From NCBI GenBank assembly GCA_022779485.1, contig JALFTC010000003.1, positions 1 to 48,623 on the forward strand: a stretch of 48,623 nucleotides of DNA, given 5' to 3'. The notes under the pieces are model-generated. The model saw nothing but the letters and a program-made list of their open reading frames with translations, made no database searches and was not told where the DNA came from. Origin of the DNA: Ruminococcus sp. GTDB lineage: Bacteria; Bacillota; Clostridia; Oscillospirales; Acutalibacteraceae. This document shows positions 15,006 through 23,163 of the stretch, one piece after another (positions within the stretch are counted from its first letter, which is position 1; the number at the start of each line of letters is the position of its first letter). The position numbers and the translations under genes are program-made.

Positions 15006-16916
15006 TCAACTGTTTTCAAGCTCTTCCCAAAGTGCAAAAGCCTCCTCCTGTTCCTTTTGCAGGGAGTTAAGCTCTTCTGTGTATTGCATCAATTTTTCAT
15101 AGTCGGTGCTTACACTTTCGTCACTTAAAAGCTCCTGTACCTGTGCAATTTTCTCGTCAAGGGTTTCAATTAATGCCTGTACCTTTTTAATGTCATTTTC
15201 CCTTTTTCTTTGCCTTGCCCTTTCTTCCTTTTTCTGCTTGTATTCGTTTGGCTTATCGCTTGATTTTTTCACTTTAAGGGCAGGTGCGTTGGAATTCTCA
15301 TTTTCAAAATGTTCAATAAAGTAATCGTAATTTCCTAAATATTCCTTAAAGCCATCCTCGGTAAGGTACAAAATTCTGTCGGCAAGCTTGTTCACAAAAT
15401 ATCTGTCGTGGCTGATAACAAGTAGTGTTCCCTCATACTCAGCCAAGGTTTTTTCAAGACTTTCACGGGAGAATGTGTCAAGGTGGTTTGTTGGCTCGTC
15501 AAGGAGTAACAGGTTATCTCCCCTAAGCATCAATTTCAGCAGATTCACCCTTGCCCTTTCTCCGCCGGACATTAGCGACATCTTTTTGAACACATCATCT
15601 CCCCTGAACCGAAACCTGCCCAAGGCTGTGCGAACTTGGGTTTCGGTCATATTTGGAAATGCGTCGTGAATTTCAGTAAAGGAGTCGTTTTCAAGGTTAA
15701 GGCTTTCCTGTAACTGGTCAAAGTAACCAATCTTAACACCTGTTCCGTAGTCTATGTATCCATCGTCAGGCATTTGTCTGCCCATTAGGATTTTAAACAG
15801 GGTTGTTTTGCCTGTACCGTTCCCACCAAGGATAAACACCTTTTCGCCCTTTCTGAGATGAAAACTAAGATTGCTGAAAAGGTGACTTTTGCCAAAGGAC
15901 TTTGACAGTCCGTTGCACATAAGCACATCATTTCCGCTTTCGCTTTTCAGGGTGAATTTGAAGTTTAGCTGATTGTTCTCCTCCTCGGGAGGTACCATTC
16001 GAGCTTTTATTCTGTCGATTTCCTTTTGTTTGCTTGCCGCTGTGATGTAGTTGCGTTCCTGACTCCACTCAATCTGCTGTTTTATAATACCCTCGATACG
16101 CTTAATCTCTTTTAAGTCGTTTTCGTATTTGTTGCGGATATTCTCCTGTTCTTTCTCCTTTTTCTTCATATACTCTGTGTAGTTGCCCTTGTAAGTAATA
16201 AGGTGCTTGCAGTACAGTTCCATTGTTCTGTTTGTTACTGCGTCAAGAAAATATCTGTCGTGGCTTATGATTATCGCACTTCCGTCAAAGTCCTTTAAAA
16301 AGCCCTCAAGCCAAGTTACTGCGTCAATATCAAGGTGGTTTGTTGGCTCGTCAAGGAGCAGGAGATTTGCCCCTGATAGGAGTAGCTTTGCAAGGCTTAG
16401 CTTACTCTTTTGACCACCTGACAGCTTGCCAACCTCCATATCAAAATCTTCTTCGGAAAAGCCAAGTCCGATAAGGGAGCTTTTTGTTCTGCTCCTAAAG
16501 GTCAGCCCGCCCTCGTCCTGAAATTTTGCAAGTAATACATCCTGCTGTTCAATAAGGGAATGAACATCACCTTTTTCTTCTGTTGCCTTTTCTATCAGCA
16601 CAGGAAGTTCCTCAAGCTTTTTTTCCATATCCATAAGAGGCTTAAAAACAGACAAAAGCTCCTGATAAACAGTCCTTTCAAGGTGGGTACAGGCATGCTG
16701 TTCCATATATCCTATTTTTGTATTTTTGCTTGTAGTTACAGAACCGCTGTCGGGAGAAACATCTCCTGTCAGCACCCTGAACAGAGTTGTTTTTCCTGCT
16801 CCGTTGGCACCGATAAAGCCTATTTTATCCCTTTCCTCCACAGTAAATGTAATGGATGAAAAAAGCTCTTTTTCAACAAATGTAACTCCCAAATCAAATG
16901 CCGACAATACCGACAC
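15006..16916 (-). CDS. ABC-F family ATPase (YdiF/Uup-like)
   Basis: A 636-residue soluble protein with two ABC domains and no membrane segment, the ABC-F layout. Domain 1 (about 1-255) has Walker A GANGAGKTT, signature LSGGQKSKLSL and LLLLDEPTNHLD. A charged linker of about 80 residues follows (KEKEQENIRNKYENDLKEI). Domain 2 (about 320-535) has GGNGTGKTT, MSGGERARVNL and LLLLDEPTNHLD. The C-terminus is a Lys/Glu-rich coiled coil (about 555-636), as in YdiF and Uup. ABC-F proteins act on the ribosomal E site in translation regulation, and some give antibiotic protection; which role applies here is not decidable. The start is GTG, with GGAGG 8 bases upstream. MITE-like copies lie on both sides. 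Confidence 0.93.
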   Translation of the reverse strand: MSVLSAFDLGVTFVEKELFSSITFTVEERDKIGFIGANGAGKTTLFRVLTGDVSPDSGSVTTSKNTKIGYMEQHACTHLERTVYQELLSVFKPLMDMEKKLEELPVLIEKATEEKGDVHSLIEQQDVLLAKFQDEGGLTFRSRTKSSLIGLGFSEEDFDMEVGKLSGGQKSKLSLAKLLLSGANLLLLDEPTNHLDIDAVTWLEGFLKDFDGSAIIISHDRYFLDAVTNRTMELYCKHLITYKGNYTEYMKKKEKEQENIRNKYENDLKEIKRIEGIIKQQIEWSQERNYITAASKQKEIDRIKARMVPPEEENNQLNFKFTLKSESGNDVLMCNGLSKSFGKSHLFSNLSFHLRKGEKVFILGGNGTGKTTLFKILMGRQMPDDGYIDYGTGVKIGYFDQLQESLNLENDSFTEIHDAFPNMTETQVRTALGRFRFRGDDVFKKMSLMSGGERARVNLLKLMLRGDNLLLLDEPTNHLDTFSRESLEKTLAEYEGTLLVISHDRYFVNKLADRILYLTEDGFKEYLGNYDYFIEHFENENSNAPALKVKKSSDKPNEYKQKKEERARQRKRENDIKKVQALIETLDEKIAQVQELLSDESVSTDYEKLMQYTEELNSLQKEQEEAFALWEELENS

Positions 16917-16964
16917 AAGGCTCTCCTCCTTTTCAAAGACAATCTATAATTCATATGATATATT

Positions 16965-17076
16965 AGGGAAACATTGAATAAATCACTTCACACATCTTGT
17001 TTGCATATTTTCCGCCAGTTTACCCAAAAAATCTGACGGCACAATATGTGCAAATGATTTAATAAGTGTTTCCTTA
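16965..17076. mobile_element. MITE-like element copy B (internally deleted)
   Basis: About 110 bases with imperfect terminal inverted repeats: AGGGAAACATTGAATAAAT at the left, and ATTTAATAAGTGTTTCCT at the right. Both ends are next to TA. It aligns with the reverse complement of copy D but lacks about 52 internal bases, with the junction at the motif AAAAAATC. It lies just upstream of the ABC-F gene. Confidence 0.85.
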
Positions 17077-17128
17077 TTTTTCTTCCGCCTTACATAATAC
17101 AATAACAGAACAAAAAGTTCAAATTTTT

Positions 17129-17157
17129 TTGACATATTTCTTTATTTGTTATATTCT
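17129..17157 (+). promoter_or_regulatory. Sigma-A promoter of the SGNH hydrolase gene
   Basis: TTGACA (17129-17134), 17-base spacer, TATTCT (17152-17157); the gene starts 31 bases further on with AAAGGGG as ribosome site. Confidence 0.8.
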
Positions 17158-17187
17158 ATCATAAGAAACTTTTAAAGGGGAAAGACT

Positions 17188-18342
17188 ATGGAGAATACAA
17201 AATGGGTTTCTGCCTGGTGCAACGCAACATCAATCCTTACCCGTCAGGTGGAAAACTACACAAAAGATTTAACCCTGCGTTACCCTGTTTTGATGTCATT
17301 CGGGGGCAACAAGCTAAGATTTACATTTTCAAACTACTGCGGAAATGAGCCGATAACAATCACCGGGGCAACAGTTGCTGTTTCGGACGAAAAGGGTGTG
17401 CTTGAAAGCAGTACCATTAAGCAAATAACCTTTGACGGAAAAGACAGCGTAAAAGTAAAACCCTCAACGGAAATCAAAAGTGACGAAATAGGTCTTGAAG
17501 TAAAGAGGAATGATTACATATCGGTGAGCATTTACTTGGGAGATTTCACCGAAACAAGGTCCTCCGTTCTTGTGACCGGACCTCTTTCAAAGGGCTTTTA
17601 TTCCCTTGGTGACAACACCCACTCCTCTGTGCTCCCTGTGGAAAAAACAAAGAACACAAACTGGTTTTACTTCCTTAACAATATTGAAGTGCTTACAAAC
17701 AGCAGTAACAAGGCTCTTATTTGCTACGGTGACTCAATCACAGCACAGTCATGGCCTGACCACCTGACAAACAGGTGCTTTGACAACGGTTTTCGCAACA
17801 CCTCCATTGTAAGACGAGCCGTTTGCGGTACAAGGATATTAAGACAATATGAGTGTATTCAGTACGACAGCTACGGACTAAAGGGTAAAAACAGATTTGA
17901 AAGAGAAGTATCATCAGTTTCAGGTGCAGAGGCTGTTATAATACAACACGGAATCAACGACATCATTCACCCTGTTGGCATTGAAAACAACATTTTCCGA
18001 CCTTGGAGCGATTTACCAACCGCTGACCAGCTTATTGACGGACTAAAGGAATACATAGAAATTTCAAGGAAGTTAGGTCTTAAGGTTTACGGCGGAACAC
18101 TCCTTCCCATTGAGGGCTGGAGAACCTATGCAGACTTCCGTGAGGAACTGCGTAATCAAGTTAACGACTGGATAAGGACAACAGAGGACTTTGACGGTTG
18201 TGTTGACTTTGACAAGGCACTCCGTGACGAAAACAGACATTCTGCCTTTAAGGCGGGATATGACAGTGGCGACCACCTACACCCATCGGAGGACGCCTAC
18301 AAAATGATGGCTGACATTGTTCCGGCAGAGCTTTTGAAATAA
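17188..18342 (+). CDS. SGNH/GDSL-family hydrolase with N-terminal beta domain
   Basis: A 384-residue enzyme without a signal peptide. The first 165 residues form a beta-rich jelly-roll-like domain. The SGNH hydrolase domain (about 170-384) shows block I YGDSIT with nucleophile S183, block II CGTRIL (G214), block III HGIND (N257) and block V DHLHPS with D362 and H365, so all four blocks are intact. Members of this architecture are often esterases removing acetyl groups from sugars, which would suit a glycan-using gut bacterium; the substrate here is inferred only. It has its own promoter and is convergent with the cupin gene, sharing a terminator. Confidence 0.9.
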   Translation: MENTKWVSAWCNATSILTRQVENYTKDLTLRYPVLMSFGGNKLRFTFSNYCGNEPITITGATVAVSDEKGVLESSTIKQITFDGKDSVKVKPSTEIKSDEIGLEVKRNDYISVSIYLGDFTETRSSVLVTGPLSKGFYSLGDNTHSSVLPVEKTKNTNWFYFLNNIEVLTNSSNKALICYGDSITAQSWPDHLTNRCFDNGFRNTSIVRRAVCGTRILRQYECIQYDSYGLKGKNRFEREVSSVSGAEAVIIQHGINDIIHPVGIENNIFRPWSDLPTADQLIDGLKEYIEISRKLGLKVYGGTLLPIEGWRTYADFREELRNQVNDWIRTTEDFDGCVDFDKALRDENRHSAFKAGYDSGDHLHPSEDAYKMMADIVPAELLK

Positions 18343-18380
18343 CTTTTCATACCAAAACATATAAAAAATATTCCAAGCAA

Positions 18381-18418
18381 AAAACTACCCCGACAACCGT
18401 TTTGGCTGTCGGGGTTTA
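18381..18418. terminator. Bidirectional terminator between SGNH and cupin genes
   Basis: ACCCCGACA (18387-18395) pairs with TGTCGGGGT (18407-18415). On the minus strand a T run follows, and on the plus strand TTT follows, so it serves both convergent genes, best the cupin gene. Confidence 0.88.
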
Positions 18419-18449
18419 CTGTAACAACAATTCTAAAAATCACATCAGA

Positions 18450-18782
18450 TTAAAACTGGTTTGGCACTACGCACAGCATTACGAAGTCGCTGTTGCTGTC
18501 GTTAATTACGCTGTGGCTGTTACCCTTTGGACAGTAGTGACATTCGCCCTCTTTTAGGTATTCCACCCTGTCGTTGTAAAGCACCTTGGCATTTCCCTTT
18601 AGGGCAAAAATTATTTCTCCGTTATCCTCGTGCTTGTGGTAACCGATAGTTGCCCCGGGAATTAGCTTTGCCCTCATTATTCTGCCGTGGTCATCACAAA
18701 ACATTTCGGCGGAAATTTCCTTTTCTCCTCCCTTAAAATTTGGGATTGTTTTATTTTCCATACTGTCAAAATTAAAAATCAT
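18450..18782 (-). CDS. Small cupin-domain protein
   Basis: A 110-residue single-domain cupin. Motif 1 is visible as IGYHKHEDNGEIIFALKG (metal ligands His, His and Glu) and motif 2 as CPKGNSHSVIND. Such stand-alone cupins bind a metal and act as isomerases, oxygenases or sensors; no specific reaction can be assigned. The ATG at 18782 is supported by GGAGAG 5 bases upstream; a further in-frame ATG at 18851 lies within the -35 box and is rejected. The promoter overlaps a perfect 17-bp palindrome, so the gene is probably repressed by a dimeric regulator, perhaps the MarR protein encoded divergently. Confidence 0.88.
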   Translation of the reverse strand: MIFNFDSMENKTIPNFKGGEKEISAEMFCDDHGRIMRAKLIPGATIGYHKHEDNGEIIFALKGNAKVLYNDRVEYLKEGECHYCPKGNSHSVINDSNSDFVMLCVVPNQF

Positions 18783-18821
18783 TTTTACTCTCCGTTGTTT
18801 AAAAATATAATTTGTGTCAAT

Positions 18822-18851
18822 AATACTATCATAGTATTCCAAATAAGTCAA
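18822..18851 (-). promoter_or_regulatory. Cupin promoter with overlapping palindromic operator
   Basis: On the minus strand TTGACT (18846-18851), 17-base spacer, TAGTAT (18823-18828). The perfect palindrome AATACTATCATAGTATT (18822-18838, 8-bp arms) covers the -10 box. Confidence 0.78.
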
Positions 18852-18961
18852 AAACCAGTTAAAAAACGATTAACTTCAATCAGAAAAAACTCCATATTCA
18901 TTCATCTATATTCATATATTAATAATATATAAACAAATTGTTAAATATTCTATGAAATCGG

Positions 18962-18990
18962 TTGACAATGCAACATCATTGTGATAATAA
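18962..18990 (+). promoter_or_regulatory. Promoter of the MarR gene with inverted repeat in the spacer
   Basis: TTGACA (18962-18967), 17-base spacer, TAATAA (18985-18990). ACAATG (18965-18970) and CATTGT (18977-18982) form an inverted repeat within the promoter, a likely autoregulatory site. Confidence 0.7.
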
Positions 18991-19055
18991 TAGTAATGTG
19001 TAATTTACATATAGAAACAATTTTCAGATAATCAAGGCAATGGAGAAAACACACT

Positions 19056-19517
19056 ATGGCAAATAATATCTCTGCAGAACAAACTATTAAACTTAACAAG
19101 CTGTGCAAATCAACAATCAGTGCTTTTAGGTACTGTGCCCAGTCGGCACTTATTAACGACGAGGTAGTCAGTCCCACAGGTTTAGCGATTTTGGTAAGCA
19201 TTTACCATAAGCCTTACAACGACACAATCAGCAGTATTGCCCTTGGTATTAATGTTTCAAAGGGTCTTTGCTCAAGAGAGGTTGAAAAGCTCCGCCATGA
19301 TGGCTACCTGACTGCTGTTACTGACGAAAACGACCGAAGAGTGGTAAGGCTTAAAATCAATGAAACCTCCAAACAGCTCATTGAAAGAGAGCTTGATGCA
19401 CTCAGCACATTTACACAGCAATTATCACAGGGCGTCACTGAAAAAGAATTTGAAGAATTTATGGCTATCGGTGCAAAAATTCAGAAAAATGTTGACAGCC
19501 TTGAAAATATCGAATAA
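19056..19517 (+). CDS. MarR family transcriptional regulator
   Basis: A 153-residue winged-helix protein. The DNA-binding region (about 60-115) includes ISSIALGINVSKGLCSREVEKL, the recognition helix, and the wing YLTAVTDENDRRVVRLKI, whose DENDRR stretch is a MarR hallmark. Flanking N- and C-terminal helices should form the dimer interface. MarR proteins usually repress nearby genes and release DNA on binding small phenolic or oxidative ligands; no ligand can be inferred. The start has GGAG 10 bases upstream. It is divergent from the cupin gene and lies ahead of the SDR/LicD cluster, from which a terminator and repeat copy C separate it. Confidence 0.92.
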   Translation: MANNISAEQTIKLNKLCKSTISAFRYCAQSALINDEVVSPTGLAILVSIYHKPYNDTISSIALGINVSKGLCSREVEKLRHDGYLTAVTDENDRRVVRLKINETSKQLIERELDALSTFTQQLSQGVTEKEFEEFMAIGAKIQKNVDSLENIE

Positions 19518-19547
19518 TCGAATAATCGTATAAAAATATAATCATAA

Positions 19548-19584
19548 CCCTTGAAATATAATTTTCAGGGGTTTTTCTTTTTTT
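19548..19584 (+). terminator. Terminator of the MarR gene
   Basis: CCCTTGAAA pairs with TTTTCAGGG (one bulged base) and is followed by long T runs. MITE-like copy C begins immediately after the T run. Confidence 0.8.
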
Positions 19585-19620
19585 AGGAAACACTGATTAA
19601 ATCACTTGCCCATATTTTGT
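19584..19620. mobile_element. MITE-like element copy C (single end)
   Basis: AGGAAACACTGATTAAATCA at 19585-19604 is identical to the left end of copy D. CACTTGCCCATATTTT then matches interrupted pieces of copy B. No right end is present, so this is a solo fragment. Confidence 0.7.
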
Positions 19621-19644
19621 AAGTAATTTGTAACCCACCATTTA

Positions 19645-19673
19645 TTGACTACATAATCGCCTTGTGATAAAAT
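19645..19673 (+). promoter_or_regulatory. Sigma-A promoter of the SDR/LicD operon
   Basis: TTGACT (19645-19650), 17-base spacer, TAAAAT (19668-19673), 49 bases before the SDR start. It probably drives the SDR and following LicD genes. Confidence 0.78.
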
Positions 19674-19722
19674 GTATTAGTTAGATTATATATTTTTTGA
19701 GGTAAAAAAAGAGGATAAAATT

Positions 19723-20460
19723 ATGTCAAAGACAATGATTGTAACAAGCGGTACTTCAGGCATTGGAAAGGCTATTGCCTACAAGCTACTCAGTGAATCC
19801 AAGGACAGTAGCGACAAGCTGATTATAAACTATTTTGAAAAAGACCAGGTAGAGCAGATGCTCACAGAGCTTTCCGACAAGGACAAACTAAAGGTAACAT
19901 TTGTGTATGCCGATATGTCCACATATGAGGGTATGGAAAGCTTTGTTGAAGAAGTGCTTAAAATTTCTCCTAAAATTGACTGGCTTGTTTGTAACACAGC
20001 CATTGGAACATACAAAAAATTTGAAGAATACGACTACGATTTGTGGGATAAAATTTTAAGGACAAACCTTTCTGTTCCTACCTTTATGATTCAAAAGCTA
20101 AAGCCTCACTTTAATAACGGAGGAAAAATTATACTTATGGGCTCACTTGCAGGAGCCTTGTCATACAGCTCATCCCTTGTTTACTCCGTTTCAAAGGCAG
20201 GTGTTCATCACCTTGCAAAATGCCTGCTAAAGGAATTTGACGGACAGAATGTTTCCATCAATGCAATAGCCCCATCCTTTGTGGAAACACCTTGGCAAAA
20301 CGGTCGTTCACAGGAAAGCTACGACAGAATCAACAAGAAAATCAATCTTCACCGCTTTGCCCAACCTGAGGAGGTTGCAAAGCTTGTGTATGACACAATG
20401 ACCAACGACTTTATAAACGGAACCCTGCTTGAAATCACAGGCGGATATGATTATTTTTAA
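19723..20460 (+). CDS. Short-chain dehydrogenase/reductase (SDR)
   Basis: A 245-residue classical SDR. The nucleotide-binding motif is TSGTSGIGKA (TGxxxGxG type) and CNTA replaces the usual NNAG. The catalytic residues are Ser in MGSLAGA and YSVSK (Tyr and Lys). The C-terminal FINGTLLEITGGYDYF matches the usual SDR end. It should use NAD(P)H to reduce or oxidise an alcohol or carbonyl; the substrate is unknown. It has AGAGGA as ribosome site and its own promoter. The first licD gene follows after 66 bases without a terminator, so a role in making or modifying the group transferred by LicD proteins is plausible but inferred from context. Confidence 0.88.
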   Translation: MSKTMIVTSGTSGIGKAIAYKLLSESKDSSDKLIINYFEKDQVEQMLTELSDKDKLKVTFVYADMSTYEGMESFVEEVLKISPKIDWLVCNTAIGTYKKFEEYDYDLWDKILRTNLSVPTFMIQKLKPHFNNGGKIILMGSLAGALSYSSSLVYSVSKAGVHHLAKCLLKEFDGQNVSINAIAPSFVETPWQNGRSQESYDRINKKINLHRFAQPEEVAKLVYDTMTNDFINGTLLEITGGYDYF

Positions 20461-20526
20461 CTGAGGTTTAGACCTTATAATACTGAGGGTTAAAAGGAAA
20501 AACTTTACTATTTACTTGGAGGGCAT

Positions 20527-23145
20527 ATGAGAACTGATATGCAGGACAAACTCTTTGAACTATACAAAGAGATTGACGCCATTTGCAGAGAACACAATAT
20601 ACAGTATCAGCTTGCAGGGGGTACGCTTATCGGAGCCATCCGTCACAGGGGATTTATTCCTTGGGATGACGATATGGATATTACTATGACAAGGAAGCAC
20701 TGGAACAAATTCTTAGAGGTTTGCAACAACGGTGCTTTGCCAAAGAACAGAGCCTTAGAGTGTCAAGAGAACAACCGTGGTTATCACAATATGGTGGCAA
20801 GATACACCGACACAACCACAACAGCCCTGCACAAAACACAGCTTATGCACGACGATATTGCAGGCTTTGTTATTGACATTCTTGTGTATGACGCTTTACC
20901 AAACACAGGTGAAGCCCTTGAAAAATACACCTGTGACCTTATGCTGTACAGCGACCTGCTCAACGAAAGCCTAATCTACTCCTACCGTTACAGGATAAAC
21001 ACATTCAGGTACCTTAAGTGCAGACTTATGATGCGTCTTAAGGGCAAGGACTATGTGCTTAACCGTTTGGAGCAGGAGATGTCCAAGTATAACGAGGACG
21101 AGTGCGACTACCTTGTACTTCACTGGGGCGGTATTCCACTTGTTTTTGACAAAAAGACCTTTGGGGAAAGTCGTGTAAATATTCCTATTGACGGAACAAT
21201 GGGACAATGCCCCGACAGACCATTTGACTACCTTGTTGACCACTACGGTGACGAGTGGATGTTTATTCCTCCTGTTACAGAACAGCAGAGCCACGAGGCT
21301 GTATTTAACACTGAAATTGATTTTCCTGTTATCAGGGATGAAATATACCACTTTGTATCTCAAAAAAAGGTTAAGAGAAAGTACAGAATACGCAAAAACA
21401 TCACCATCACCCATATGAACAGCTGGCTGGACCTTAAGGATATGGGCAACAAAATCAATGTTATTGCCCAAAACCTTGAATTTTCACAGGATTTGCGTGA
21501 CAAATATGACGAAATAGAAAAGTATAAGAAAGAGAAGAATTACCCCGCTTTAAGGGAGATTTTCGATAATGTTGTAAACATTCAAAATGCAAGAAATATT
21601 GCCGGACGAGGTGACTATTCCGGAGCATACAGATACTTCCGTCCGATACTTATGGATATATCCACAGATATGTTTGAGCTTATGCTTGAAACACTTTTCA
21701 ACACAGGAAGTACTTCTGTTGCAAAGAGATTCATTGAAATTTACGAATACAACAAAGGAGAAAAAACCTCCTATATGGCTGAACTGGAGGAGGATATTTT
21801 CAAGTTTAGAAGGGCGGTATCCCACTTTGCCTCCAAGGAATGTGAGGAAAGTCTGCCTTTGATTAATGAGCTGTTTGAAAAATATCCAAACAATGTTCCT
21901 GTTCTCAAATTAAAGTTAAGTTTTCTTTCAAAGACAACTGACTTTAATGATTCTAAAGAAGAAATTAAATCCCTTGCTCAAAGAGGACTTTCCCTTTACC
22001 CTGAGGACGGCGACTTTGTCAAATTCCTTTTGGACACACAACTTTCACAGAACAGAGAAGAAACTCTTCTTAGCTATATTGATGCTTGGTACAAGACCTA
22101 CAACGGTTTAATCAGGCTTGACATTATGGATATTATTGAGGAAAATCTCAGTTTCTATCTTGACTACTGTCTAAACAAGGCAAAAGCCAACAATGAACAG
22201 GATGCCCTTGACCTAATTACAAAGTTAGAGGAAATTTTGAAGGACAATGCAGATGTATATAACTGCAAATTTCAAATTATGGAGATAACTGCCGAAAATG
22301 CAAAAAAGCCCGGAAAAAAGGCTAAGTTGCAGTTTGAGTTAGTTCAAAGCATTTTGTCAGTAAGGGATAAGTACATTAACAAATTCCGCAAAAACGAGTT
22401 TGGCGAAATTGAAAATCTTGTTACCAAATGGTACTACAAATACTACAAAAGCATTAACCACAGCGCATTTGTCACCCTAACCTCGGCAGAGCTACTCGCC
22501 TGTGAGGATTACAACGAATTTTCCGAAATCCTTGACAAAATCGAAGATTATATGTCGAAGTGTGACAGCAAGGGTGAAGAGTACCTTTACTGCTTACAGC
22601 TTAAGGGTGACGCCATCTACTATATGGGCGACACAAACACAGCCTACAAAATCTATATTGACTGTGTGAACAACACATCCGACCAATATCTCCTTAACAT
22701 TCTGAATTCAAGATTTATCACTTCTCTCACAGAGATGTGCAAAGACCTCACCACAATTTACAACGGTGGATTTACCCACAAAATCCTTGAAAACATTGGT
22801 CTTGACAAGGAAGAATCCGCCCATAAAGCCCTTAATAACAAAAAAAGACTTATCACAGACTACAAGGAAAGAATGGAAAAAATTTATCCAAACGCTTTGA
22901 CTTTGATAAATATTTTTGCCAAGACCGGTGCATTTTCAAGTAACCGTAAAGATAAGTTTACTCAGAAATACAAGATTAAAGAGGATACCAAGCTAAACAA
23001 CAAAATCATAACAGGACTTTACAAAACCTTGGTGGACAAAGAAATTACCTTTGATGAAGAAATTTGCTACATTGAAGAAATAAGTGAAAAAAGAGTAAAC
23101 CTGGACCATCAGGGACACAACGACAAATCCGTATTTGATTTTTAA
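20527..23145 (+). CDS. LicD family phosphotransferase with long helical repeat region (1)
   Basis: An 872-residue protein. The N-terminal LicD domain (about 8-260) carries the family core QLAGGTLIGAIRH (residues 28-40) and GFIPWDDDMDI (42-52), the nucleotidyltransferase-fold GG and metal-binding Asp motifs, all intact. LicD proteins transfer phospho-ligands such as phosphocholine to cell-surface glycans or teichoic acids. The remaining 600 residues are alpha-helical and TPR-like (for example NELFEKYPNNVPVLKLKL and LQLKGDAIYYMGDTNTAYKIY), perhaps for protein contact. There is no signal peptide, so it acts in the cytosol, probably on a lipid-linked precursor. GGAGGG lies just before the ATG. 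It is a close paralogue of the next gene, 18 bases downstream. Confidence 0.9.
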   Translation: MRTDMQDKLFELYKEIDAICREHNIQYQLAGGTLIGAIRHRGFIPWDDDMDITMTRKHWNKFLEVCNNGALPKNRALECQENNRGYHNMVARYTDTTTTALHKTQLMHDDIAGFVIDILVYDALPNTGEALEKYTCDLMLYSDLLNESLIYSYRYRINTFRYLKCRLMMRLKGKDYVLNRLEQEMSKYNEDECDYLVLHWGGIPLVFDKKTFGESRVNIPIDGTMGQCPDRPFDYLVDHYGDEWMFIPPVTEQQSHEAVFNTEIDFPVIRDEIYHFVSQKKVKRKYRIRKNITITHMNSWLDLKDMGNKINVIAQNLEFSQDLRDKYDEIEKYKKEKNYPALREIFDNVVNIQNARNIAGRGDYSGAYRYFRPILMDISTDMFELMLETLFNTGSTSVAKRFIEIYEYNKGEKTSYMAELEEDIFKFRRAVSHFASKECEESLPLINELFEKYPNNVPVLKLKLSFLSKTTDFNDSKEEIKSLAQRGLSLYPEDGDFVKFLLDTQLSQNREETLLSYIDAWYKTYNGLIRLDIMDIIEENLSFYLDYCLNKAKANNEQDALDLITKLEEILKDNADVYNCKFQIMEITAENAKKPGKKAKLQFELVQSILSVRDKYINKFRKNEFGEIENLVTKWYYKYYKSINHSAFVTLTSAELLACEDYNEFSEILDKIEDYMSKCDSKGEEYLYCLQLKGDAIYYMGDTNTAYKIYIDCVNNTSDQYLLNILNSRFITSLTEMCKDLTTIYNGGFTHKILENIGLDKEESAHKALNNKKRLITDYKERMEKIYPNALTLINIFAKTGAFSSNRKDKFTQKYKIKEDTKLNNKIITGLYKTLVDKEITFDEEICYIEEISEKRVNLDHQGHNDKSVFDF

Positions 23146-23163
23146 CAGAAAATTGGTAGAACA

